Source of the DNA: CAYLYP01 sp964387795
Lineage (GTDB): Bacteria > Bacteroidota > Bacteroidia > Bacteroidales > UBA7960
Length of the DNA stretch: 41,296 nt
Direction of reading: 5' to 3'
Assembly (NCBI GenBank): GCA_964387795.1
Contig: CAYLYP010000023.1
Coordinates: forward strand, 1-41,296
In this document: positions 9,267 to 18,236 of the stretch, one piece after another
Layout of the letters: every line of letters begins with the position of its first letter
Numbering within the stretch: position 1 is the stretch's first letter
Program-made: the position numbers and the translations under genes
The notes under the pieces: model-generated
Database searches by the model: none
Told to the model about the DNA's origin: nothing
What the model saw: only the letters and a program-made list of their open reading frames with translations

Positions 9267-9402
9267 TTGTTCAGATCATTTTTATAATCACTACACTTAT
9301 AGAATTGAAGCATCTAATGACTGAAATGATGGTGCCGACAGATTAACAGGAAAGATTTTCTCAACAATAAACAACGGTTGGGTTTATTGGTCACCATCAT
9401 TT
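9261..9402. other. Convergent intergenic stretch with a small hairpin
   Basis: Between copy A and the minus-strand toroid gene, the only structure seen is a perfect 8-bp inverted repeat (CAATAAAC at 9365-9372 with GTTTATTG at 9382-9389). A short T run follows a few bases later on the plus strand. It could be a weak terminator for either side, but it is AT-rich and not compelling. Confidence 0.25.
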
Positions 9403-10332
9403 TTATTTATCCAATCCAAAATACTTTAGCACCCTTAATGCCCGAAGGGTGTTCCATCGGCTTGGCTGTCCTAACACCTCCATCTCAAAATGAACCTGCC
9501 CTGCATGGCGCAATTGAACAGGCCAGGTCATATCCGGGCGTCTCTTTTTCATCAATTGCCCTATTGCATCATCCATCCGGTTGTCATAAGCTCCCCCCGC
9601 ATCCCTGAAATAATCCAATGCCCTTAAAATATCGTATCTCCATCTTGAAGGGTATGACAGCATCAACATCCTTTTATCAATTACCTCACCTGTCCTATGC
9701 GATTGAAACAACTTATGCAATAATAAAAACTCCCTTGATGCACCTGCTACTTCTTCAAGTTCTTTAATCCGATAAGAATAACCCATCCTTGAATATTCGA
9801 GAATACCTTCCAGAACAGATAAAGTTGAGTGTAATGAACTATGCCTTGCCCCCTTTCGGTTAAACTGACAATTAAATCCACCATCAGGCAATTGTTGGGA
9901 AAGGATAAAATCAACAATTGATTTTAAATGGCTTTTATCAGCTTTGAAATAAGATGCATAATTTAAAAACATCCCATTGATACATACATCACTTTTTGAA
10001 ATGGTTCCAGAAGGATTTATTCCACCATCAGGCCCGATATCTTCATTTAAGATATTACAGATACTTGATTGGATTTCCTTTTGATGGTTATCAATATTTA
10101 GGTTCTTCAGGTCAAGTAAGGTATAGTGCGTTGAAATCCATTTTGGCTGATAAAAGCCAAGACCCCAATGACCGTTATCATTTCTGAAGGATAAAAACCT
10201 TGCCCCCCACCCTTCCTTTGCAATACGATCTTTTAAATCTGGCCGATTAATTTTTAGCAAATCCCTATATACCTGATATTGAATCGACACATCGCCCTGG
10301 AGCAACCATTCAATTAATTGGTCATTGTCCAT
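9403..10332 (-). CDS. Alpha-toroid (squalene/terpene cyclase-like fold) protein
   Basis: A 309-residue protein that resembles the (alpha/alpha)6 barrel of prenyltransferase and squalene-cyclase repeats. Features seen are GHWGLGFYQPKWISTHYTL near residue 55, SQQLPDGGFNCQFNRKGARH near residue 145 (a QW-like glycine-rich turn) and repeated amphipathic helices. It is shorter than true cyclases (over 600 residues) and no DxDD or other cyclase acid motif is seen, so catalysis as a cyclase is unlikely. It has no signal peptide. A rare good ribosome-binding match (AAGGAG) precedes the ATG. The alpha/beta hydrolase gene ends 85 bp upstream on the same strand, so the two may be co-transcribed. The function is unknown. 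Confidence 0.65.
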   Translation of the reverse strand: MDNDQLIEWLLQGDVSIQYQVYRDLLKINRPDLKDRIAKEGWGARFLSFRNDNGHWGLGFYQPKWISTHYTLLDLKNLNIDNHQKEIQSSICNILNEDIGPDGGINPSGTISKSDVCINGMFLNYASYFKADKSHLKSIVDFILSQQLPDGGFNCQFNRKGARHSSLHSTLSVLEGILEYSRMGYSYRIKELEEVAGASREFLLLHKLFQSHRTGEVIDKRMLMLSYPSRWRYDILRALDYFRDAGGAYDNRMDDAIGQLMKKRRPDMTWPVQLRHAGQVHFEMEVLGQPSRWNTLRALRVLKYFGLDK

Positions 10333-10417
10333 TTTTCTCCTTTTTTAATACCCCAGATAAGGGTTGAATAAATACAATAACACATGTTCATCCTTAAATT
10401 ATTCCCCTCTTAAGATT

Positions 10418-11200
10418 TTACTGAAAAAGAACCTCATCAAAAAGAACACTAAAAAATTGATCTCTGGCATGTTTCTCACGCCAAGGGGTGTGGCCACACT
10501 GTTGAAGGCAAATCATCTTAAAATGCAAAAGGTTTTCTCTCAAAGGGAGTTCCACCCCTTCAAGTGGATGAGGGTCATTGGCCCCATGAATTGCACAAAC
10601 AGGGATTTTTATCTTACCAGCATATCTCACCAACTCATTCATATCTCTTAAGAGCGAGGCTTCCTGCCATATTGCACGGTTTTGATCTACATCAGGACAA
10701 AGGTCTTCATCATTTGGTTCAATTGGATCAAAAGAATCAGCTTTCGACATAAGCTGTCCAAAACGTTTGAAAAGCTGATTGTCTGCTTTACCTGAGTTCA
10801 GTATCGGCATCAACATTTCAAGCTCTTCAACCTCACTAATTGATAAACGATCCATCCGGGCATTCATCAGGTTTTGGTTGTATTTATTCTCTAAAGCACC
10901 CGAGCTTATAAGAATCAGCTTTTTCACCAGTTGGGGAAAGCGGGCAGTAAAAATAATCCCAAGCCATGCACCCCAGGAGTATCCAATAAGGGTAATCGGG
11001 GTGAGTGCTGAAGCCTGGATTTGAAAAAACAATTCAGTAACCAGGCCATCAATAGTATGTTTTGTCTGGGTGAATTCTAAAACCCCAAAACGTTCAGACA
11101 GAACCTCTGCAACAGTGTTCAGTTCACCTGGTGCCCCAGGTCCTCCATGCAAAAGTGCTATTTGAAATGGAGCTTGCCCATATTTTCTAATTGTATCCAA
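10418..11200 (-). CDS. Alpha/beta hydrolase, proline-iminopeptidase-like
   Basis: A 260-residue cytoplasmic serine hydrolase of unknown substrate. The oxyanion-hole motif HGGPG is at residues 18-22 and the nucleophile elbow GYSWGAW has the serine at about residue 75. A late Asp (HGANDPHPLEG) and His (QQCGHTPWREK) complete a plausible triad. The HGGPG signature is that of the proline iminopeptidase and related esterase branch, but the cap region is short. The frame opens after a stop and its first credible start is TTG at 11200, five codons in; no ATG fits. It may form a unit with the toroid protein downstream. Esterase, lactonase or peptidase activity are all possible. Confidence 0.75.
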   Translation of the reverse strand: MDTIRKYGQAPFQIALLHGGPGAPGELNTVAEVLSERFGVLEFTQTKHTIDGLVTELFFQIQASALTPITLIGYSWGAWLGIIFTARFPQLVKKLILISSGALENKYNQNLMNARMDRLSISEVEELEMLMPILNSGKADNQLFKRFGQLMSKADSFDPIEPNDEDLCPDVDQNRAIWQEASLLRDMNELVRYAGKIKIPVCAIHGANDPHPLEGVELPLRENLLHFKMICLQQCGHTPWREKHARDQFFSVLFDEVLFQ

Positions 11201-11293
11201 AAGCCTAATAAATTAAAACAGTCTTGCTAAAAAAGGAACAGCATGTCAGGGAAAAAGACCCAACAATGATTGAAAGCTCAATAATAACAATAC

Positions 11294-11336
11294 TTTTGCT
11301 TTTATCAAAAAAAAAATACACACAACAAAAGCAAAA
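11294..11336. repeat. 10-bp perfect inverted repeat downstream of the ABC-F gene
   Basis: TTTTGCTTTT (11294-11303) pairs with AAAAGCAAAA (11327-11336) across a 23-nt A-rich loop, in the gap between the ABC-F stop and the hydrolase gene. It may be a weak transcription-end or mRNA-stabilising hairpin. The stem has only one G-C pair per turn region, so stability would be low. Confidence 0.3.
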
Positions 11337-11351
11337 CAAAAATCATGATGT

Positions 11352-12941
11352 TTATTGAAGTTCGATGAACTTTTGCACCCCAACATCGCGTAAAAAACAG
11401 CTATCATGGGAAACCACAATAAGGGTTCCCTGGAAGTCGCTTATTGCAGAGGTAAGAATTTTGATATTTTGAATATCAAGGTTATTAGTAGGCTCATCAA
11501 GCACCAGCACATCGGGGGCATGGTTTGAAATCATAAGACAGCAAAGCATAAGCCTCATTTTTTCGCCACCACTAAGCTTTTCACAAGCTTTATCCCAAAA
11601 TTCCTTATCAAACAAAAAACGGTGCAACCTGGTTTTTATTTCATGATCCAGTAAATCTCCATTGTTAAACAGCGAAGCCTGTTGAAAAACACTTAATCCA
11701 TTTTGGATAAGGCTGTAATCCTGATCAATATAAACAGAATTGAACTCAGCCCTAAAAACAGAGCCAGATGAAGGTTGCAACAATCCTAATAGAATTTTGA
11801 TAAGGGTTGTTTTTCCAGAAGCATTTTTACCTTTAAAACCAATGCGTTCGCCACTAGTTATCTGAAAGCTTAAGCTTTGATCCCAAAGGGCACATGCCCC
11901 CCAGGAAAAGTTAATATCTTTGGCTTCAAATAGTATTTTGCCATTATGAAAATTAGAATCTTCGATGAGTAATTTCATTTTCTTCATTTCAGGGAGCTTT
12001 TTCCGGGCAAGTGCTAAATCCTCTGAAATAGAATCGATTTTTTTTATATGGGTATTTTTTAGCCTTGAAGCACTGTCCTCAGCTTTATTGCGGATTGTAT
12101 TCATTGCGATGCGAGGCATGCCGGACTTCTCCTGTTTTTTTTTGCCACGCGCATCCATTCTTTGTTTCCTTTCAAGGGCTTCCCGTTCTGTCTTACGGGC
12201 GACACCCAACTCTTTTTCTTTTTCCTCTACCTGGTGCAAAAGGGCTTGTTCTTCCAAAGCCTTTTGTTCTTCATAAGCACTATAAGACCCATTATAAAAA
12301 GACAAGCCACTTTTGTCCAACTCATATATTGAACCAAAAAGTTCAAGTAAAGACCTGTCGTGGCTAACAACAACAATAGCAGCATTTGTTGAAGCAACAT
12401 AGTGACAAAGAATCTCACGGGTGAATGAATCAAGATGATTTGTAGGCTCATCAAGTAGAGCAATATTGGGTTTATGGATAAAGAGACCGGCCAATAAGAC
12501 TTTCGTCTTCTCACCCCCGGACATGGAACCCATAAATGTTGAAAGATCCAGGCCATTCAAGCCCCAATGAGCAAGAGCTTCATTTACACGCTCTTCAATA
12601 GACCAGTCATCACCAATGGTGTTTAAATTCTCATCAGAGACATGCCCACCCAAAATCTGATGAAGAGCTTTTATCTTTGTTTCAACGCCTAAAGCCCTTG
12701 AAACAGGAAGCTCATTGAATTGTCCAAAATGCTGAGGGATATAATAGGGAACAGATGGGCAAACAATACTGCCAATTGATGGTAAGAGATGCCCTGCAAG
12801 AATTTTTAATAGTGTTGATTTCCCGCTTCCATTATTCCCGATTAAAGCGATTTTTTCGCTCTTGCGGATTGATAAAGAGATATTTTCAAAGAGTATTTCT
12901 TTGTCGGGATGGATATAAGATATGTTTTGAGCAATAAGCAT
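11352..12941 (-). CDS. ABC-F family ATPase
   Basis: A 529-residue soluble protein with two ATP-binding cassettes and no membrane domain, the layout of ABC-F translation factors that act on the ribosome. Cassette 1 has Walker A GNNGSGKS (residues 35-42), signature SGGEK (about 141-145) and Walker B ALLDEPTNHLD. A charged linker (about 230-320) includes KQRMDARGKKKQEKSG. Cassette 2 has GKNASGKT (about 366), LSGGEKMRL and LVLDEPTNNLD. The DEPTNxLD motif is the ABC-F hallmark. Some ABC-F proteins protect against ribosome-targeting antibiotics, others are housekeeping; nothing here decides. It has its own promoter with both -33 and -7 boxes. Confidence 0.88.
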   Translation of the reverse strand: MLIAQNISYIHPDKEILFENISLSIRKSEKIALIGNNGSGKSTLLKILAGHLLPSIGSIVCPSVPYYIPQHFGQFNELPVSRALGVETKIKALHQILGGHVSDENLNTIGDDWSIEERVNEALAHWGLNGLDLSTFMGSMSGGEKTKVLLAGLFIHKPNIALLDEPTNHLDSFTREILCHYVASTNAAIVVVSHDRSLLELFGSIYELDKSGLSFYNGSYSAYEEQKALEEQALLHQVEEKEKELGVARKTEREALERKQRMDARGKKKQEKSGMPRIAMNTIRNKAEDSASRLKNTHIKKIDSISEDLALARKKLPEMKKMKLLIEDSNFHNGKILFEAKDINFSWGACALWDQSLSFQITSGERIGFKGKNASGKTTLIKILLGLLQPSSGSVFRAEFNSVYIDQDYSLIQNGLSVFQQASLFNNGDLLDHEIKTRLHRFLFDKEFWDKACEKLSGGEKMRLMLCCLMISNHAPDVLVLDEPTNNLDIQNIKILTSAISDFQGTLIVVSHDSCFLRDVGVQKFIELQ

Positions 12942-13369
12942 AATTTCTTTCTTTAAAAAAACCTGAAATGGGATTGATTAAGGATGGATTGAAAGAAATA
13001 TGTATTCTCATTGGATTATTTATTAAATCAGGATACAAAATTACATTATTTTTTTAACATACTACAAATAAGTGTTCTAAAAAAAACAGCAACATCAAGG
13101 CTGAGAAATTGGTATTCAGATAAAGGATTAAAACAGCCGGATTATTGCCGTAACTAACACAACTTCTGGCTCAACCAAAAGAAGTGTATTTCTTCAAGTG
13201 ATTAAAAATTGTTAAAGAAATATTTGTTGGCTTATAATAAATGTTATATTTTTAATAGGTAAAATCCAGAAATAATTTTCTGAATCATATTTCACTTAAT
13301 GATAACAAAATAAATGAATTAGATATACAACAAGAAACATTTCTTACAATACCAATCCGGGGGTAAAAC
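12942..13369. other. Divergent intergenic region between ABC-F and PAS kinase genes
   Basis: This stretch contains the minus-strand promoter of the ABC-F gene (listed separately) and a long AT-rich leader before the hybrid kinase gene. I see no gene or RNA. Upstream of the kinase there is no exact TAnnTTTG box; the nearest is a TATATTTT-like run around 13247. Confidence 0.4.
13036..13068 (-). promoter_or_regulatory. Bacteroidota -33/-7 promoter of the ABC-F gene
   Basis: On the minus strand TTTG (13068-13065) is followed after 21 bases by TAATTTTG (13043-13036), a full match to the Bacteroidota housekeeping promoter. Transcription would begin near 13029 and leave a leader of roughly 90 bases before the ATG at 12941. 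Confidence 0.55.
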
Positions 13370-16300
13370 ATGAATGAAAAGGTAAAAGAAAATAGGCAAA
13401 TAGATGACACCAATCTGGAAGACATCCTACAAAGTATTTCAGACGGAGTTGCCTATACATCCCTGACCGGAGAAGTAATCTATGTTAATAAAGCATTACT
13501 TGAAATGCTGGATCTCGAAGAAAGTGAGTTGATAGGCAAAAACGTTATAACAATAGCCAATGAGTTATTGAATTTCGAGAACCTTAAGGAAGTAATTCCA
13601 CTATTGAAAAAGCTTATATTGGGGAAAAAAATTAAAAGCTTTGAGTTCAGTTTAAAAGGGAAATCCTTCGAAATCCGAACAAGTATCAGTAAAAAGAGCA
13701 AGCGGTTGATTGGCCTTGTGAGGGATATTACCTCCCAAAAGCTCATCCAGACTTCGCTTAAAGCCAGGGAAAGTAACCTCCACATCACGTTGAACTCAAT
13801 AGGGGATGGAGTAATTTCAACAGATGAAAAGTTCATCATTCAACGAATCAACCCAATAGCAGAACAGATTACAGGCTATAAGTCCAAACAAGCTATTGGA
13901 CAGCCTTTAAGCCAGATATTCAGGACTGAAAACAAAACAAACTCAGAGCATATATTAACAACGTTAAAAAAAGTATTAGAAAACGGAAAAATTTTATCTC
14001 TTACCGAGGATACTGTATTAATATCCTCAAAAAACAAAAAGCATTATATCGCGGCAACCGCTGCACCAATCATAAACAGCTCAGCCAAGGAATCAGGTAT
14101 TGTATTGGTATTTAGAGACATAAGCGAAAAACACACTTACGAAAAAGCACTACAGTCATCTTATCTGGATTTGCAGATGAGCCAACGCATTGCAAAAACC
14201 GGAAGCTGGCGTTTATCCTGGCCTGGGCTTATCATAAATGCTTCATTGGAAGCATTGCACATTTTTGGTTTTTCAAATAACCATCAACCCACATTTAAAT
14301 CAGTTTTAAAAAAGATAAACTCAGAAGATATTCCCCGTTTAAAACAAATTCTTAATATCGCCTTAACTGATAAAAAACCTATTGATGTTGAATTAATGCT
14401 CATAAGGCCTGAAAACATCTCACAAAAATATATACATGTAAGCGCAGAAGTACAGTTTGATGAAACAGGCAAAGCAGTATCAATAGTTGGGGCCGTTCAG
14501 GATATCAGCAACCGTAAAAAGGAAGAGAACGAGCTTAAAGAAGCAAAAAGAATTGCCGAAACGAGCGAAGAGCAAATCAGGGCATTGTTAGAACTTGCCC
14601 CTGATGGATTTTTACATGGCGATAAAAATGGCCATATTATAAAAGCCAATAGTAAAATTGAAGACATGACAGGTTTTTCAAAAAAAGAAATACTTGGCAA
14701 GCATGTCACAGAACTATTTACCCAAGAAAGTCAGGAAATAAAACCTTTTGATTTTGAATCAGTCAAAAGAGGGGAAATAATAAAAAATGAAAGAGATCTG
14801 ATAAGAAAATGTGGGGGTACAATTCCGGTAGAGATGCTTTCGAGGTTAATGCCCGATAAGACCTATCAATCTTTCATTCGCGATATGAGTGAGCGCATTG
14901 ATTCTGATAAAGCACTTAAAGAAAGTGAACGCAGCAAATCAGTCCTTTTATCAAACCTTCCAGGAATAGCATATCGATGCCATTATGATAAGAAATGGAC
15001 GATGGAGTATATCTCACAAGGTTGTTATGAATTAACTGGCTATAGTCAGGAAGAGCTTATAAACAATAAAGTCACTTCTTTCTCAGAACTTATTGTTCCA
15101 GAGTATAGGGAATTTCTTTGGGAAGTATGGAAAGAAGCAGTTAAAACCTATAGTCCGGCTCAGGCAGAATATAAAATAATAACTGCTGATAATATAGAGA
15201 AATGGGTATGGGAACAAGGTGTATGTATATATGATAAGCAGGGCAACGCCCTTGCCCTTGAAGGACTTATCATTGATATCACCCAGCGTAAGAAGATGGA
15301 ACAAGCTCTTAAGGAAAGTGAAGAAAAATACAGGTTATTATTCGAAAAATCACCTCTGGGGATTATACATTTTGATTCCCATGGATATATCACAGGTTGT
15401 AATCAGATATTGCTCAACACCTTGGGAACAAAAGCAGAAATTTTATATGGAAAAAATATAAACATTCTTTCAGAGCCACAGATTACAACAAAAGCCAATC
15501 ATACATTAAATGGGATGAATGAAATATTTGAAGGAGAGTTTTATTCCCCCTTTTCACATATCACTATCCCATTAAGGGTATTATTCTCTCCCATATTAAG
15601 TGAATCCAAAGCTATCGAAGGAGGTATTGCAATTTTTGAAAACAGGAGTTCTCAGGTGATGAAGGAAAACCTTGAGAAACAAATTGCAATTGCGAAAGAG
15701 ACCATAAAGTTTAAGCAAAATTTCCTGGCAAATATGAGCCATGAGATAAGAACTCCCCTGACCGGGATTATTGGAATGATAGACATCCTTGAAACCACAA
15801 AGCTTGATGATTTTCAATCTGATTATTTAAACACCATAAAGCTTTCAGCGGCCAATCTTCGTGAAATTATCAACCAAATCCTTGATTATTCAAAAATCGA
15901 AGCAGGAAGGCTTGAGCTAAAAACGATCTCTTTCAAGAGTAAATCATTACTTGATGATGCCCGCAACCTGTTTCTTGCCTTATGTAAAAAAGACATATAC
16001 TTTGAAACTTCCATTTCATCAGACACTCCTGATTATCTTATAGCAGATAAATATCGGATTAATCAAATTATTAACAATTTGCTTTCCAACGCAATAAAAT
16101 TCACCAACAAGGGTGTTATCTGCCTCGAACAAAGCCTTCTTAAAACAATTGACAATAATAAAGTACTTGTAAAAATAAGTGTAAGGGATACCGGATGTGG
16201 CATTAACCCTGAATTGAAATCTAAGCTCTTCCAACCCTTTCAACAGGCTGATGCCGGAGATACAAGACATATCGAAGGAACAGGGCTGGGATTGTCAATT

Positions 16301-16825
16301 GCAAAAGAACTTGCAACGATGATGGGCGGGCAAATAGGCGTTGAGAGCGAATATGGTAAAGGAAGCCTGTTCTGGTTTACTTTTATTGCCACAGCTACCA
16401 ATTCAGACAATAGCGCAAGTATTATCAAACCAGTCATTAAGACCCAATCGAATAAAAACCTTAAAATATTGCTTGTTGAGGACAAATTTGTCAACCAGAA
16501 AGTCATTTCATTAATGCTAAAATCACTGGGGCATGAAGTAACACTTGCCGCAAACGGAAAAATTGCACTTGAGCTTTTTGTTCCTGATACATTTGATTTG
16601 ATACTTATGGATATACAAATGCCAGTGATGGATGGGATAACTGCAACCAAACAATTACGCCTTAATTATTCAAATCTACCTCCAATAGTTGGATTAAGTG
16701 CTAATGCTTTTGAAGGGGACAGAGAAAAGTATCTTGCTCAGGGAATGGATGAATATCTTACAAAACCAGTTCAAAAGGAAGACCTTAATCTGTTAATAAA
16801 CTCAATGTTCAGAATTGAGGCCTGA
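13370..16825 (+). CDS. Soluble hybrid histidine kinase with about six PAS domains
   Basis: A 1151-residue sensor kinase with no transmembrane segment or signal peptide, hence cytoplasmic. About six PAS/PAC modules run from residue 18 to about 765; recognisable starts include DILQSISDGVAY, LNSIGDGVISTDE, LELAPDGFLHGD, LSNLPGIAYRC and FEKSPLGIIHFD. HisKA follows with NMSHEIRTPLTG (phospho-His about 791). HATPase_c shows NLLSNAIKF, DTGCGI and GTGLGLSIAKEL. The C-terminal receiver has the acidic pair in LLVEDKFVNQ and the phospho-Asp in LMDIQMPVMDG (about 1081). The receiver would feed a phosphotransfer protein or act in cis; none is adjacent. It is a single-gene unit ended by a strong terminator. 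Ligands of the PAS domains are unknown. Confidence 0.92.
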   Translation: MNEKVKENRQIDDTNLEDILQSISDGVAYTSLTGEVIYVNKALLEMLDLEESELIGKNVITIANELLNFENLKEVIPLLKKLILGKKIKSFEFSLKGKSFEIRTSISKKSKRLIGLVRDITSQKLIQTSLKARESNLHITLNSIGDGVISTDEKFIIQRINPIAEQITGYKSKQAIGQPLSQIFRTENKTNSEHILTTLKKVLENGKILSLTEDTVLISSKNKKHYIAATAAPIINSSAKESGIVLVFRDISEKHTYEKALQSSYLDLQMSQRIAKTGSWRLSWPGLIINASLEALHIFGFSNNHQPTFKSVLKKINSEDIPRLKQILNIALTDKKPIDVELMLIRPENISQKYIHVSAEVQFDETGKAVSIVGAVQDISNRKKEENELKEAKRIAETSEEQIRALLELAPDGFLHGDKNGHIIKANSKIEDMTGFSKKEILGKHVTELFTQESQEIKPFDFESVKRGEIIKNERDLIRKCGGTIPVEMLSRLMPDKTYQSFIRDMSERIDSDKALKESERSKSVLLSNLPGIAYRCHYDKKWTMEYISQGCYELTGYSQEELINNKVTSFSELIVPEYREFLWEVWKEAVKTYSPAQAEYKIITADNIEKWVWEQGVCIYDKQGNALALEGLIIDITQRKKMEQALKESEEKYRLLFEKSPLGIIHFDSHGYITGCNQILLNTLGTKAEILYGKNINILSEPQITTKANHTLNGMNEIFEGEFYSPFSHITIPLRVLFSPILSESKAIEGGIAIFENRSSQVMKENLEKQIAIAKETIKFKQNFLANMSHEIRTPLTGIIGMIDILETTKLDDFQSDYLNTIKLSAANLREIINQILDYSKIEAGRLELKTISFKSKSLLDDARNLFLALCKKDIYFETSISSDTPDYLIADKYRINQIINNLLSNAIKFTNKGVICLEQSLLKTIDNNKVLVKISVRDTGCGINPELKSKLFQPFQQADAGDTRHIEGTGLGLSIAKELATMMGGQIGVESEYGKGSLFWFTFIATATNSDNSASIIKPVIKTQSNKNLKILLVEDKFVNQKVISLMLKSLGHEVTLAANGKIALELFVPDTFDLILMDIQMPVMDGITATKQLRLNYSNLPPIVGLSANAFEGDREKYLAQGMDEYLTKPVQKEDLNLLINSMFRIEA

Positions 16826-16839
16826 GAAAAAAACATCAT

Positions 16840-16885
16840 AAAAAAAATCCCCGGAGCAATACTTAAGCCACCGGGGATTTTTTTT
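16840..16885. terminator. Bidirectional intrinsic terminator
   Basis: A15-nt perfect inverted repeat, AAAAAAAATCCCCGG (16840-16854) and CCGGGGATTTTTTTT (16871-16885), with a 16-nt loop lies between two convergent genes. Its GC-rich core and A/T tails on both sides fit an intrinsic terminator serving both the kinase and the flavo-diiron gene. Confidence 0.9.
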
Positions 16886-16903
16886 CAAATTTATCATGAA
16901 AGA

Positions 16904-18127
16904 TTAAAGCTGTTTTTCGAGCAAACGTTTTCCAAACGCTTTTCCAAAATCAATACATTTTTCAAATTCAGCCTCGTGAGGAGTAAACTTAACAAATACA
17001 CCCTCAGGCATAATTTCAAGTTTTAGATTTGTAAGGGCACTGTGAATTTGTTTGTTCCCTTCGCCACTCCAGCCGTAAGAGCCAAAAGCTCCGGCTAGTT
17101 TATCTTTATCGCGTAATGGACTTATAACCGCAAAAAGCTTATATATCGGAAGCAGGATGTTTTGGTTGATTGTAGGACAACCCACCACAACACCGGAACA
17201 ACGGGCCATACGTTCGTCCACATCTCCAAGAGGCATGGTTTCTATATCACAAACATCTGTTTCGATATCACCAGCCATTCGGATACCTTCAGCTATTTTC
17301 TCAGCAAGCATAGCTGTATTATGATAAGCCGAAACATAAGGGATAAACACCCTGTTTTTCTGAGGGGTATCTAAAGCTTGTAGGGCAAAAAGGCGTGACT
17401 GTTCAACATACTTTTTCCATTGAGTTTTTAGCAAAGGGCCATGTCCTGTACAAATAGCATTTATGTCAAGGTCTTCAATCTTATCAATTGCTTTTAGCAT
17501 AAACTTACTAAAAGGTTTCAGGATTACATCAAAATAATATTTGAATGCCTCATCAAAATCACCCACCTGGTCATCAAACATTTTATGATGACAATAATGG
17601 CATCCAAACGAATCACAGGTAAACAGCAGCTTATCTTCAACTAAGTATGAATACATTGTATCAGGCCAGTGAAGGTTGGGCGCAGAAATAAACTTTATTG
17701 TTTTATTTCCTAAAGAAAGCTCATCCCCGTCTTTTACAATGATGTGTTTGAAGCTCTTTCCCATGAAATCCTGAAGATAGCTGATAGCAAGCCTTGAACC
17801 AACAACAGTGGCATTGGGTGCAACATCCAGCATTCTGGAAAGGTTTCCGCTATGATCAGGCTCGGTATGGTTCATTATTATATATTCGATACGAGCAGGA
17901 TCAGTAACTTTTTTTATCTTTTCAAGATAGACATCCCAGAATTTTTCCTTACATGTCTCAACAATTGCAGGTTTTTCAGCATTGATGAAATAGGAGTTAT
18001 AGGTAGTGCCATATTTGGTCTCCATCACAACATCAAAGGTAGCAATGTCATAATCAAGCACCCCTATCCATTTTACATCAGGAGATACATCAAGCACCTG
18101 CTTGTCAACAACTTTTTGGTCTTTCAT
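16904..18127 (-). CDS. Flavo-diiron protein (FprA-type A flavoprotein)
   Basis: A 407-residue cytoplasmic flavoprotein that reduces oxygen to water and/or nitric oxide to nitrous oxide, protecting anaerobes. The N-terminal metallo-beta-lactamase-like domain has the diiron ligands: H87-x-E89-x-D91-H92 in MNHTEPDHSG, H153 in NLHWPDT, D172 in TCDSFGCHYCHH and H229 in CTGHGP. The C-terminal flavodoxin domain starts around residue 260 (VFIPYVSAYHNTAMLAEKI) and includes VVGCPTINQN and AFGSYGWSGEG, the FMN site. There is no rubredoxin or flavin-reductase extension, so it is a class A enzyme needing a separate electron donor. It is preceded 109 bp away by the GAPDH-like gene on the same strand and has its own candidate promoter. 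Confidence 0.93.
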   Translation of the reverse strand: MKDQKVVDKQVLDVSPDVKWIGVLDYDIATFDVVMETKYGTTYNSYFINAEKPAIVETCKEKFWDVYLEKIKKVTDPARIEYIIMNHTEPDHSGNLSRMLDVAPNATVVGSRLAISYLQDFMGKSFKHIIVKDGDELSLGNKTIKFISAPNLHWPDTMYSYLVEDKLLFTCDSFGCHYCHHKMFDDQVGDFDEAFKYYFDVILKPFSKFMLKAIDKIEDLDINAICTGHGPLLKTQWKKYVEQSRLFALQALDTPQKNRVFIPYVSAYHNTAMLAEKIAEGIRMAGDIETDVCDIETMPLGDVDERMARCSGVVVGCPTINQNILLPIYKLFAVISPLRDKDKLAGAFGSYGWSGEGNKQIHSALTNLKLEIMPEGVFVKFTPHEAEFEKCIDFGKAFGKRLLEKQL

Positions 18128-18190
18128 GAAACAGTTTAATTTTTGGTTTATTTTATATCATTTCAATACCTAATTATGGAATCTGAAATA

Positions 18191-18198
18191 CAAAAATA
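18191..18198 (-). promoter_or_regulatory. Putative -7 box of the flavo-diiron gene
   Basis: On the minus strand this reads TATTTTTG, matching TAnnTTTG, about 64 bases before the ATG at 18127. A TTTG at 18228-18225 is farther than the usual -33 spacing. Evidence is therefore the -7 box and its position alone. Confidence 0.35.
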
Positions 18199-18236
18199 AA
18201 ACAAATCTCAATAAGGAAAGTTTACAAAAAGACAAC

